DNA from: JBDTME01 sp964583795 | Lineage (GTDB): Bacteria; Patescibacteriota; Microgenomatia; UBA1400; PJMF01 | DNA: 64,000 nt | Direction of reading: 5' to 3' | NCBI GenBank assembly: GCA_964583795.1 | Contig: CAZOWX010000001.1 | Span: forward strand, 58,277 to 122,276 | Shown here: piece after piece, positions 33,954-41,739 of the stretch | Position numbering within the stretch: the stretch's first letter is position 1 | How the letters are laid out: every line of letters starts with the position of its first letter | Translations under genes and position numbers: made by a program | Notes under the pieces: generated by a model | Told to the model about the DNA's origin: nothing | What the model saw: only the letters and a program-made list of their open reading frames with translations | Database searches by the model: none

Positions 33954-34748
33954 ATGAAAAAACTCGGACTGCTCCTCATACTGCTGTTGGCTATTACTCT
34001 TGGTGGATGTAAAAAGAAGACAACAGATGCTGCCCCGACACCAACACCAGCAAAGAAGAAAATCAGTAAACCAGTAAATCAGATTTCGTATGAAGAGCGT
34101 CCATACGTAGTAATGGTGCCCACACTCAATCGAGAAGTCGATGTCATTATTAAAACACTTCCAAAAGCTGCTGACGGAGTCGATTATTTGTCAGAGTACC
34201 AACATGAAACATCTTTGGGAGGCAACGAGCAGTTCATCGATCTGAAAAAAGGCCTACCTGCGACAAAGCAGTTCTCGTTGTATTCCAGAAGTGCTGGTGG
34301 AAAAACTAGCTACGAGGAAGATGTGAGAGGAGGCACTCTTACTCTGAATTTTACTGGACAAAATGAGTACACCCTCAAACAAGATTGGGCCTACTATGAT
34401 CGAGTAAACGCGAAAAGCTCAACCAAGACGAAGGCTTTACGATCACAAGATGGTCATTTTGAAATCAGTATCGATCCTTCAAATAAAATTAGTTACGTCA
34501 TCATTTACAACTCACCCGGGAGCCCAATGCCCATGAATGGTAAACGATTATCAGAAGTGTATACAGTTGCCACCTCCAATGCTGTCACTAAAAAAGTCGA
34601 TATCACTATTGAACTACCTGAGCAGGGAACTGGTAAGCTCTATGGTTGGGATGGTAAAGCGTGGACGCAGCTTGAATCTTCTGTCAGTGGCAATGCTGTC
34701 AAGGGCACACAAGTTCCTTTCCTGGAAGCATATGTTGTAGCTCAGTAA
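33954..34748 (+). CDS. Hypothetical lipoprotein
   Basis: A 264-residue protein with a signal peptide MKKLGLLLILLLAITLGGC; the lipobox LGGC makes the Cys the lipidation site. A short Lys/Thr/Pro-rich linker follows. The rest is a hydrophilic, probably beta-rich domain with no motif I recognise. The end (GKLYGWDGKAWTQLESSV) resembles small beta-sandwich or carbohydrate-associated modules, but weakly. It is bounded by terminators on both sides and is probably monocistronic. Confidence 0.75.
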   Translation: MKKLGLLLILLLAITLGGCKKKTTDAAPTPTPAKKKISKPVNQISYEERPYVVMVPTLNREVDVIIKTLPKAADGVDYLSEYQHETSLGGNEQFIDLKKGLPATKQFSLYSRSAGGKTSYEEDVRGGTLTLNFTGQNEYTLKQDWAYYDRVNAKSSTKTKALRSQDGHFEISIDPSNKISYVIIYNSPGSPMPMNGKRLSEVYTVATSNAVTKKVDITIELPEQGTGKLYGWDGKAWTQLESSVSGNAVKGTQVPFLEAYVVAQ

Positions 34749-34774
34749 TCAGCTACAGTTCATTTGACACAGTA

Positions 34775-34802
34775 AGAGACCGTAAAACGGTCTCTTTTTT
34801 TT
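34775..34802 (+). terminator. Intrinsic terminator after the lipoprotein gene
   Basis: Stem AGAGACCG (34775-34782) with CGGTCTCT (34788-34795), loop TAAAA, and a run of seven or more T. Confidence 0.93.
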
Positions 34803-34833
34803 ACCTGTTGCATCCTCATAATTACGTTCAAAA

Positions 34834-34856
34834 ACCCGATGTGTTTCGGGTCTTTT
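34834..34856 (+). terminator. Second intrinsic terminator before the dcw cluster
   Basis: Stem ACCCGA (34834-34839) with TCGGGT (34846-34851), loop TGTGTT, then CTTTTT. It insulates mraZ from upstream transcription together with the previous terminator. Confidence 0.75.
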
Positions 34857-34883
34857 TCCTATTCTCAGTCGAGAAAAACATCG

Positions 34884-34889
34884 TACAAT
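34884..34889 (+). promoter_or_regulatory. -10 element of the dcw promoter
   Basis: TACAAT at 34884-34889; no clear -35. The transcript would start near 34896, right at the MraZ box repeats, and have a leader of about 31 nt. Confidence 0.45.
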
Positions 34890-34896
34890 GATTAGA

Positions 34897-34914
34897 GTGG
34901 TAAAAAGTGGTAAA
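34897..34914 (+). promoter_or_regulatory. Candidate MraZ operator (direct repeats)
   Basis: Two copies of GTGGTAAA (34897-34904 and 34907-34914) spaced 10 bp, one helical turn, just before mraZ. MraZ proteins are known to bind short G-rich direct repeats in their own promoter, such as TGGGN or GTGGT-like units. This suggests autoregulation of the cluster. Confidence 0.65.
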
Positions 34915-34926
34915 TAATCTCATAAT

Positions 34927-35367
34927 ATGTTTATCGGAAAATATTACCATCAACTTGAAGAGAAAGGACGAGTTTCATTACCCAAAAAGTTTCGAAAGAA
35001 CGAACAGTTGATCATTACTAGAGGACTTGATGGCGGTTTGTTTTTATATCCTCAGAATGAGTGGATAAAAACAGTAGAACTATTATCCAAACAACCGGAT
35101 ACCAAGCAAAAAAACCGTGACTATCTTCGCTTGATGACCAATGATGCTCAAGAAGTAGAAACAGATACTCTCGGAAGAATCACTATTCCAGAGTATTTAC
35201 GACAATTTGCCAAGCTGACCAAGCAACTGGTGATTATCGGAAGCTACTCAAAAATAGAGATTTGGGACATGAAAACGTATCACGACTACCTGGATCGAAT
35301 TGAAGGAAAAATGGAAGAAATAGCAGAAAGTTTAGATATAACGCCAGCCCAAGAAAGTCATTTGTGA
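34927..35367 (+). CDS. mraZ: Transcriptional regulator MraZ
   Basis: AbrB-like DNA-binding protein at the head of the dcw cluster. The 146-residue protein has two SpoVT/AbrB-type halves: FIGKYYHQLEEKGRVSLPKKFRK with GLDGGLFLYP, then VETDTLGRITIPEYLRQFAKL with VIIGSYSKIEIWD. These are the canonical repeats. Direct repeats lie upstream of the gene. Its stop overlaps the GTG start of rsmH. Confidence 0.95.
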   Translation: MFIGKYYHQLEEKGRVSLPKKFRKNEQLIITRGLDGGLFLYPQNEWIKTVELLSKQPDTKQKNRDYLRLMTNDAQEVETDTLGRITIPEYLRQFAKLTKQLVIIGSYSKIEIWDMKTYHDYLDRIEGKMEEIAESLDITPAQESHL

Positions 35368-36260
35368 AACACACAGCACTACACCAACCAGTCATGGTTG
35401 AAGAAGTCATAGAACATTTACAAATTAAAAAAAATCACTGGTACATCGATGCCACATTTGGTAGGGGTGGCCATACAAGAAAAATTTTAGAACACGGTGG
35501 ATGCGTTATCGCGTTTGATCATGATCAAGACGCAACAGAGTTTGCACAGGATGAGTTTCAGGGAGCAATTGACCAAAAGGAACTTATCATTGTCAATGAA
35601 AACTTTAACAAATTAACAAAAAGTATTAGTGAAAGGAAACTTACTCACCCAATTTCAGCCATTCTTTTCGATTTTGGGACATCTGTAGATCAACTCAAGG
35701 ACATCAATCGCGGCTTTTCATTTGAACATGATACGAAGCTGGATATGCGCATGGATAAACGACTTGGAATACAAGCAAAAGATTTACTTGCAATACTGAG
35801 TGAAAAACAGTTAGAAGATTTGTTTCGCATCGACGGGGGAGAAGAAGAAGCCAGAGCCATAGCAAAGGCAATAGTACGGCAAAGAGAGCACTCACCGATC
35901 GAAACGACAGTACAACTTCGCGAGTTGATTGCAGCGAAAAAAAATCAAAAACGAACACATTTGAACCCAGCCACAAAAGTGTTCCAAGCCTTGCGAATTG
36001 CAGTCAACAGTGAGATGGAAAATATTGCCGAAGTACTACCTCAAGCACTTGATATGCTCGAACCAAATGGCCGGATCATCACCATCAGCTTCCACGAAGG
36101 TGAAGATCGAATCGTAAAAAATCAATTTAAAGAGTGGGAGCACCACAATAAAGGACAGCAGCTCACAAAAAAGCCACTACAACCAACAGAGGAAGAAATA
36201 CATAAAAATCCAAGATCTCGAAGTGCAAAACTCAGAGTCTTCATCAAAAGCAACCTATGA
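35364..36260 (+). CDS. rsmH: 16S rRNA (cytosine-1402-N4)-methyltransferase RsmH
   Basis: Methylates C1402 in the ribosomal P site. The 298-residue protein starts HQPVMVEEVIEHL and contains the SAM motif IDATFGRGGHTRKIL, LFDFGTSVDQLKDINRGFSF with DLRMD-like DMRMD, and the end motif NPRSRSAKLRVF. The start is GTG, overlapping the mraZ stop (GTGA). The usual L-x-D-LG-SS-Q motif reads LFDFGTSVDQL, a small variation. It also overlaps ftsL by 4 nt. Confidence 0.95.
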   Translation: MKHTALHQPVMVEEVIEHLQIKKNHWYIDATFGRGGHTRKILEHGGCVIAFDHDQDATEFAQDEFQGAIDQKELIIVNENFNKLTKSISERKLTHPISAILFDFGTSVDQLKDINRGFSFEHDTKLDMRMDKRLGIQAKDLLAILSEKQLEDLFRIDGGEEEARAIAKAIVRQREHSPIETTVQLRELIAAKKNQKRTHLNPATKVFQALRIAVNSEMENIAEVLPQALDMLEPNGRIITISFHEGEDRIVKNQFKEWEHHNKGQQLTKKPLQPTEEEIHKNPRSRSAKLRVFIKSNL

Positions 36261-36592
36261 ACATCATCACATGTACCACCATACAAGCAAAACAAACTCC
36301 TGCAAACAGGAAATACTGGAAAACATACGTCGTGTTTGGCTGCATGCTTGGCTTGAGTGCCTTACTCAACACATTGGCTTCTGTCGAGTCAATGTACAAC
36401 TCCACGAATTCTCAGGAATTGGAGTTTAAGAAAAATCAATTAACGACACAAATTCAAGAACTCGAACAACAACGGTCACAAGCCGTGAACCTTCACCAAA
36501 TTCAAGAACAAGCACTCGCGCAAGGATTTGTTGCAGTAGAAAAACTGCAATACGTCAACGCTCCAAGTAGCCAAAAAGTTGCCGAACGATGA
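36257..36592 (+). CDS. ftsL: FtsL-like cell division protein
   Basis: A 111-residue protein in the ftsL position between rsmH and ftsI. It has a cytoplasmic N terminus, one transmembrane helix (about 24-44) and a coiled coil (about 53-90, rich in Glu/Gln/Leu). FtsL proteins are poorly conserved, so position and architecture carry the assignment. It overlaps both neighbours by 4 nt. FtsL would join FtsQ and a DivIC/FtsB partner; no separate FtsB is seen here. Confidence 0.75.
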   Translation: MNIITCTTIQAKQTPANRKYWKTYVVFGCMLGLSALLNTLASVESMYNSTNSQELEFKKNQLTTQIQELEQQRSQAVNLHQIQEQALAQGFVAVEKLQYVNAPSSQKVAER

Positions 36593-38352
36593 TGCATGAC
36601 ACTCTACAGCTTGCCCAATTAAAAACAAAAAAGCACTTCCCTCTATCACGTATTGCTCTTATTCGTGGCGTCATACTCACAGCATTCGTAGCAGTACTGG
36701 CACGCTTATTTTATTGGCAAATTCTTCAGGGCAGTCAACTTCGTGCTGAGGCAGAACAACAATACACTGGTTTTTCATCAATTCACGGGAGCAGAGGCAA
36801 AATTTTTTCCGCTGATGGATACCTTCTTGTTGGTAACCAACCAATCTTCACTTTGTTTGCTCAACCTCAAATCCTAAGCAAGAGTGCCAGTGAAATTGCC
36901 CACCAACTCGCACGAGTACTCGCTTCGCAAACAGCATCAGAGTCAGCCTTGTACGTAAACTTTGTTGATAAACTTTCTGACACCGATAAAAAATGGATTG
37001 CATTAGAATCGCGAGTCACTGAGCCACAAAAACAACAAATTTCTCAATTTCATTACCATGGTATCGGCTTTGATGAGTACGAGTCTCGTTATTATCCTGA
37101 AGCTTCACTCGCTGCGAATATTACTGGTTTCGTTGGAAAAAATGATCAAGGACAAGACACTGGATATTTTGGCATTGAAGGTCAGTTTAATTTGGAACTA
37201 AAAAGCAAGCAAACAGTAGTTAAAACTCGGAAAGACGCAAAGGGGGTCCCGCTGTTGCACCAACTGACTCAAACAGTCCAAGAATCTGACGGAAGAGATA
37301 TTACTCTAACAATTCGTCGTGACATTCAGTACATGTTAGAACAAAAATTAAAGCAAGGCGTTGAGCGGTATGGAGCAAAATCCGGCGAGGTTGTGGTCAT
37401 GCACCCCAAAACCGGCGCGATATTAGGCATCGCTTCATATCCCAGTTACGATCAGCGTCAATACTTTCAGTTTCCATCTGAACTGTATAAAAATCCCCTA
37501 GCTTCTGATGCCTATGAACCGGGATCAACGTTTAAAGTTCTGACAGTTGCAGCAGGAGTTGATTCTGGCGCAGTTACACCAGATACGCAGTGCACCAGAT
37601 GCGCTGCAGCCAGAGAAATTAGTGGCTACACAATAAAAACATGGAACGATCAATACACAGCTAATATTTCAGTCAAAGACGGGTTAGCGAAATCAGACAA
37701 CACGGCCATGATTTTTGTCGCCCAAAAAGTTGGCAAGGACCAATTCATCGATTATCTTCATAAATTTAAAATTGGAGAACCATCGGGCGTTGAACTTCAA
37801 GAAGACTCTGGAACACTACTCAAACAAAATTGGCGGGAGATTGATCTTGCTACAAGTTCTTTTGGTCAAGGGATTGCAACAACAGGCTTGCAAATGGTTC
37901 GCGCCGTCAGTGCAATCGCGAACAATGGTAAAATGGTTCGACCGCGCATTATTGACTCAGTCACTGTTGACGGACAACCGGTAAAAGTGAGTACCGAAGT
38001 TGTGGGTGAACCCATTTCATCGCAAACTGCTCAAACTGTTACCGATATGATGGTGTACGCTGCCCAAAGTGCAGAGGCCAAATGGAAAACCTCAAAACGA
38101 TACAGTGTCGCCGGTAAAACAGGTACTGCTCAAATTCCTGTTGCGGGTCATTACGATAAAGAAAAAACGATCGCGAGTTACATCGGCTTTGCTCCCGCAT
38201 ATAACCCTGAATTTGTGATGCTGGTTAAATTCAGTGAACCAAAAACGTCTATTTACGGTTCCGAAACTGCTGCGCCAATGTGGTATGAAATAGCTAACGA
38301 GTTATTTACCAGATTGAACATTCCCCCAGATAGACCAGACACAAATAGTTGA
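36589..38352 (+). CDS. ftsI: Penicillin-binding protein, FtsI/PBP2 class B transpeptidase
   Basis: Septal D,D-transpeptidase. The 587-residue protein has an N-terminal transmembrane helix (about 24-46), a dimerisation/pedestal region (about 60-230) with HGSRGKIFSADG, and a transpeptidase domain with all three motifs: S313-T-F-K316 in YEPGSTFKVL, S369-D-N371 in KSDNTAM, and K510-T-G in VAGKTGTAQI. Two cysteines (CTRC, about 335-338) lie close to the active-site helix. No PASTA domains. It overlaps ftsL by 4 nt and ends the first dcw segment. Confidence 0.95.
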   Translation: MMHDTLQLAQLKTKKHFPLSRIALIRGVILTAFVAVLARLFYWQILQGSQLRAEAEQQYTGFSSIHGSRGKIFSADGYLLVGNQPIFTLFAQPQILSKSASEIAHQLARVLASQTASESALYVNFVDKLSDTDKKWIALESRVTEPQKQQISQFHYHGIGFDEYESRYYPEASLAANITGFVGKNDQGQDTGYFGIEGQFNLELKSKQTVVKTRKDAKGVPLLHQLTQTVQESDGRDITLTIRRDIQYMLEQKLKQGVERYGAKSGEVVVMHPKTGAILGIASYPSYDQRQYFQFPSELYKNPLASDAYEPGSTFKVLTVAAGVDSGAVTPDTQCTRCAAAREISGYTIKTWNDQYTANISVKDGLAKSDNTAMIFVAQKVGKDQFIDYLHKFKIGEPSGVELQEDSGTLLKQNWREIDLATSSFGQGIATTGLQMVRAVSAIANNGKMVRPRIIDSVTVDGQPVKVSTEVVGEPISSQTAQTVTDMMVYAAQSAEAKWKTSKRYSVAGKTGTAQIPVAGHYDKEKTIASYIGFAPAYNPEFVMLVKFSEPKTSIYGSETAAPMWYEIANELFTRLNIPPDRPDTNS

Positions 38353-38378
38353 CAATCAGTACCTAAAATAGGTACCAT
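38349..38378 (+). promoter_or_regulatory. Strong promoter with leaderless spacing
   Basis: TTGACA (38349-38354), 18-nt spacer, TACCAT (38373-38378), six bases, and ATG 38385. The -35 is a perfect consensus and overlaps the ftsI stop codon. Confidence 0.7.
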
Positions 38379-38384
38379 CCGTTT

Positions 38385-39134
38385 ATGTCTAGTTTAATTC
38401 CCGATGCTGCTACCACGAGTAACGTTCCCGTTCAAGTTAATAATACAAAACCATCTCATTCACAACAGTTTCCTCACAAATTACTACTGATTGCAGTTTC
38501 ACTACTTGTCATCTTTGTCGTCTTTTGTGTGGCATTCTGGTTTGGAGCGCAATTTGGTTCTTCTACTAAAATAACTCAAAAAAACGATGAAGGTAAACAA
38601 AGTGCACAGCCTCAAATCACCCCTTTAAATACACTTGTCCCCACCACTTCTCAAATAGCTCCAAAAGCAAACTTACAAACATATAAAATCACCCATGATC
38701 CAACGGTAGGATACCCAGATTATTCGGTATCTATTCCTCAAAAATGGGTTCGGCAAGAACACTCGTCTAACTTCCAGGACTTAGAAACGTTTCTCGCATT
38801 GGATGGGAGCGCATTGGTTATCCAAACTGACAAAAACCAAAAAACAACACTTTCAAACTACTTAGACGATCAAGATAAGATTGCAAAAACAGCATGGGAG
38901 GGAACTCCATCTGTGACAGTTTTAAGTAGTATTCCCAAAACTATTCAAAACTTTGAAGCAGTTGAACGGTTAGAAGATAAACATGCTGCAGGATTCACTG
39001 CACGAGTGACTTACGTTAGCTATAAAGATACTATCTTTATTTTTTATAATAGACCTGGGCAAATAGAGACACCTGAATCCGAAGCACTTCAATATTATGA
39101 CACCATCGTAGAGTCATTGCGCATTACTCCATAA
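38385..39134 (+). CDS. Hypothetical membrane-anchored protein in the dcw cluster
   Basis: A 249-residue protein I cannot name. It has a cytoplasmic N terminus (about 1-32), one transmembrane helix (about 33-56), a Thr/Pro/Gln-rich linker (about 57-98) and an outer domain (about 99-249). The outer domain has TVGYPDYSVSIPQKWVRQE and ends in a helix (ETPESEALQYYDTIVESLRIT), which resembles the PsbP-like or DUF1795-like fold often attached to CPR membrane proteins. Its own promoter sits right after ftsI. Its place among division genes suggests an envelope role. Confidence 0.7.
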   Translation: MSSLIPDAATTSNVPVQVNNTKPSHSQQFPHKLLLIAVSLLVIFVVFCVAFWFGAQFGSSTKITQKNDEGKQSAQPQITPLNTLVPTTSQIAPKANLQTYKITHDPTVGYPDYSVSIPQKWVRQEHSSNFQDLETFLALDGSALVIQTDKNQKTTLSNYLDDQDKIAKTAWEGTPSVTVLSSIPKTIQNFEAVERLEDKHAAGFTARVTYVSYKDTIFIFYNRPGQIETPESEALQYYDTIVESLRITP

Positions 39135-39151
39135 CATCAAATTATTTGCGC

Positions 39152-39157
39152 TATAAT
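39152..39157 (+). promoter_or_regulatory. -10 element of murE, near-leaderless
   Basis: TATAAT ends 8 nt before ATG 39166. No clear -35. Confidence 0.5.
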
Positions 39158-39165
39158 GTGATCTC

Positions 39166-40377
39166 ATGCTACGCACACTCCTTTACCGCTTCAAACGAAT
39201 CTTTCATTTTTTCAAAACGTGGGGACTGGGGGCGTTACCTGCCAATATTTATTATGGTTTCCCCAGTCGGAAATTAACAGTGATCATGATCACTGGAACG
39301 GATGGCAAAACCACTTCCTCCACTTTGACCTATCAGGTACTTAAATCAGCTGGCAGAAAAGTGGGATTAGTCTCAACAGTTGCTGCCTATATCGGTGATC
39401 AAGAAATTGATACCGGCTTTCATGTCACCACACCTGGACCTTGGGAGTTACAAAAGTTTTTAAGTGAGTTTGTCAAAAAAGGATTTGAATATGTCGTCAT
39501 CGAGACTACTTCACATGGTATTTACCAATTCCGAACTTGGGGAATTACTCCTGCTGTCGCTGGTCTGACCAACATTACCCAAAATGAAGCTCTCGATTAT
39601 CATGTGAACTACTCACTCTACGTCCAAGCAAAGTGCGCGATGTTGGCTCAAGCAAGTAGCATCTGGATTAATCAGGCAGATGAGTCGTACCCATTCGTTC
39701 AAAAACTGCTTCCTCAGTCAAAAACACACTCATACCAGGCACTAAAAGCAATTCCTCAACCAGTAATAGATTCAATTACCAAGAAATTTAGCGAAAAATA
39801 CAATCACGCCAACGCAACAATGGTGTATCACATTGCGAAAACACTGGGAGTAAGTGATGAACAGTACTGCAAGGGGATTGAACAGTTCACAACTGTCCCA
39901 GGTCGCATGCAATCGGTTGAAAACTCGCTTGGCATGAAGATTGTGGTTGACTTTGCTCACACACCAAATGCGCTATACGAGGCACTGTCAAGTTTACGAC
40001 AAACAGTTAAACCAGGTGGAAAATTGATCGCTGTCTTTGGTTGCGCAGGACTACGTGATCCCAGAAAACGCGCTCCAATGGGCAAGTGGGCTGCAGAGCT
40101 GGCGGACCTCTCCATATTCACGGCTGAAGACCCTCGGACTGAGGATATCTGGAGTATTATTCGACAAATGAAAGAACAGTTAACAACACACCAGAACCGG
40201 ATTATCAGCATTCCTGACCGAGAACAAGCAATTACTTTCGCACTCACTACACTTGCAAAAAAAGGGGACACTATTGGTATATTTGGTAAGGGTCACGAAC
40301 AAAGTATGGCATATGGACACATAGAGTATCCTTGGAATGATGTTGAAGCAATTAAACAAGTACTGTCAACACTATGA
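39166..40377 (+). CDS. murE: UDP-MurNAc-tripeptide synthetase MurE, lacking the N-terminal domain
   Basis: Adds the third amino acid to UDP-MurNAc-L-Ala-D-Glu. The Mur-ligase P-loop is ITGTDGKTTSST (43-54), followed by TTPGPWELQKFL, the conserved ETTSHGIYQFR, and a C-terminal domain with FGCAGLRDPRKRAPMGKWA and GKGHEQSMAYGH. At 403 residues it is about 90 short: the uridine-binding N-terminal domain is replaced by about 35 residues containing a basic/hydrophobic stretch. The DNPR-type third-residue selector reads EDPR, which keeps the Arg typical of diaminopimelate enzymes. It overlaps the HAD gene by 4 nt. Confidence 0.88.
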   Translation: MLRTLLYRFKRIFHFFKTWGLGALPANIYYGFPSRKLTVIMITGTDGKTTSSTLTYQVLKSAGRKVGLVSTVAAYIGDQEIDTGFHVTTPGPWELQKFLSEFVKKGFEYVVIETTSHGIYQFRTWGITPAVAGLTNITQNEALDYHVNYSLYVQAKCAMLAQASSIWINQADESYPFVQKLLPQSKTHSYQALKAIPQPVIDSITKKFSEKYNHANATMVYHIAKTLGVSDEQYCKGIEQFTTVPGRMQSVENSLGMKIVVDFAHTPNALYEALSSLRQTVKPGGKLIAVFGCAGLRDPRKRAPMGKWAAELADLSIFTAEDPRTEDIWSIIRQMKEQLTTHQNRIISIPDREQAITFALTTLAKKGDTIGIFGKGHEQSMAYGHIEYPWNDVEAIKQVLSTL

Positions 40378-41000
40378 AACAACCAATCACTTCTTTTTCT
40401 GACAAGCATCGGGTATTCTTGTTTGACTTCGATGGTACATTGTTTGATTCGGCAGGACTAAAAGTTGAGATTGCAGAAAAACTAAAGCAATACACTGATA
40501 ACTCAGAATTGCTGTGGGAAACCGAACGTCAACTTCGTGGTAGAAAATTTCACTTAGTTGAAACTATGCGAGTATTTTGTGAGCAGATCGGAATGGAAAC
40601 TTCAGAGTTTAGTATTCAAAACATCTTGCTATATCACAACTTTCCTGATTTCGTTTTTCCTGAAGCCATCTCTACTCTTGAAAAACTCCATAATGATAAT
40701 ATTTTAGCGATCTTCTCGGAAGGTGATGAGATTTATCAGCAATTTAAAATTCATCAATCAAGGCTCAGTCAAAGTGTCGATTTCACTTATATTTTTCCCA
40801 AAAAACAAAATCACCTTGCTGAAATTGTGAAATTTTTTGGGCAGAAAAAAATCTGGTATGTTGATAATCAACTTTATCAGCTACAACTTGCCCATCAACA
40901 ATTCTCAGATATTACAACTGTCTGGATCAATCGAGAAAACCTGCAACCAAATGTTGATTTTCACCCCACTCACACCATCACATCGCTCGAGCAACTGTAA
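40374..41000 (+). CDS. HAD-superfamily hydrolase
   Basis: A 208-residue haloacid-dehalogenase-type phosphatase. Motif I is FLFDFDGTLFDS with Asp18/Asp20, followed by a helical cap (about 28-95), a motif II-like AIFSEGDE, a Lys in FPKKQNH and a motif IV-like WYVDNQLYQL, which has Asp but not the usual DD pair. The substrate is unknown; among cell-wall genes it may recycle a sugar phosphate or a nucleotide. It is translationally coupled to murE (ATGA overlap). Confidence 0.82.
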   Translation: MKQPITSFSDKHRVFLFDFDGTLFDSAGLKVEIAEKLKQYTDNSELLWETERQLRGRKFHLVETMRVFCEQIGMETSEFSIQNILLYHNFPDFVFPEAISTLEKLHNDNILAIFSEGDEIYQQFKIHQSRLSQSVDFTYIFPKKQNHLAEIVKFFGQKKIWYVDNQLYQLQLAHQQFSDITTVWINRENLQPNVDFHPTHTITSLEQL

Positions 41001-41011
41001 AATTTCTCGAT

Positions 41012-41701
41012 ATGAAATACTACTCACCTTTTGATTCTGTTCAGATCCTTCATACGCAACAAAGTGATGGCTCCTTTCATGTTCATCAACAAGTTGCACA
41101 ATTGCTCCAGCAAGTAACACAAAACAAAGTTGCTGTCGCACAACTGATTCATTCAAATGATGTTGTTATTGTCGACTCGCTTTCAAGTATCGTTCATCAG
41201 TGTGATGCGCTAATCACGCCTATTGCTAACCAAGTCATCAGTTTTTTTGTAGCAGATTGTTTTCCTGTTGTGTTATTTGATCCAATACAAAAAGTTATCG
41301 CTTTAGTTCACTGTGGTTGGAGATCGCTTGATTTAGACATTCTAAAAAAAACAGTGAACCAAATGCGCACAAAGTTTCTGACTGAATCACAAGATATTCA
41401 TGCTTGGGTTGGGCCAGGAATTTGTACCAAACATTACCTCCACAAAACACCTCCTGAGCAATTCAAAGACCCACGTTGGAAGGGGTGTATGAGTAAAAAT
41501 GAACACAATTTGTACTCAATTAATTTGTCTCAATTTATCAACAATTCGCTCGTTCAGCTAGGCATAAAATCAACCGAAATTACCTTTTCAGACACATGTA
41601 CATTCGAATCAACGAATCAGTTGTTTTCTCACACTCGGTCAAAACAGACACATGAACCTGATGGGCGATTTGTTGTCGCTGCCTGGTTTACAGCTGATTA
41701 A
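41012..41701 (+). CDS. pgeF: PgeF/YfiH family protein (laccase-domain)
   Basis: The family has copper/zinc-binding laccase-domain proteins; E. coli YfiH is reported to act with MurC to prevent wrong amino acids entering peptidoglycan. The 229-residue protein keeps the metal ligands: His47 in QLIHSNDV, Cys83 in VADCFPVVLFD, and His100 in ALVHCGWR, plus VGPGICTKHY and EPDGRFVVAAW near the end. Its place directly before murC fits the editing role well. It is 12 nt after the HAD gene. Confidence 0.87.
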   Translation: MKYYSPFDSVQILHTQQSDGSFHVHQQVAQLLQQVTQNKVAVAQLIHSNDVVIVDSLSSIVHQCDALITPIANQVISFFVADCFPVVLFDPIQKVIALVHCGWRSLDLDILKKTVNQMRTKFLTESQDIHAWVGPGICTKHYLHKTPPEQFKDPRWKGCMSKNEHNLYSINLSQFINNSLVQLGIKSTEITFSDTCTFESTNQLFSHTRSKQTHEPDGRFVVAAWFTAD

Positions 41702-41723
41702 AGATATTCGCTGTTCAACGCGC

Positions 41724-41729
41724 TATAAT
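41724..41729 (+). promoter_or_regulatory. -10 element of murC
   Basis: TATAAT ends 10 nt before ATG 41740, so the leader would be about 4 nt, with no Shine-Dalgarno. Confidence 0.45.
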
Positions 41730-41739
41730 ACAAAACATC

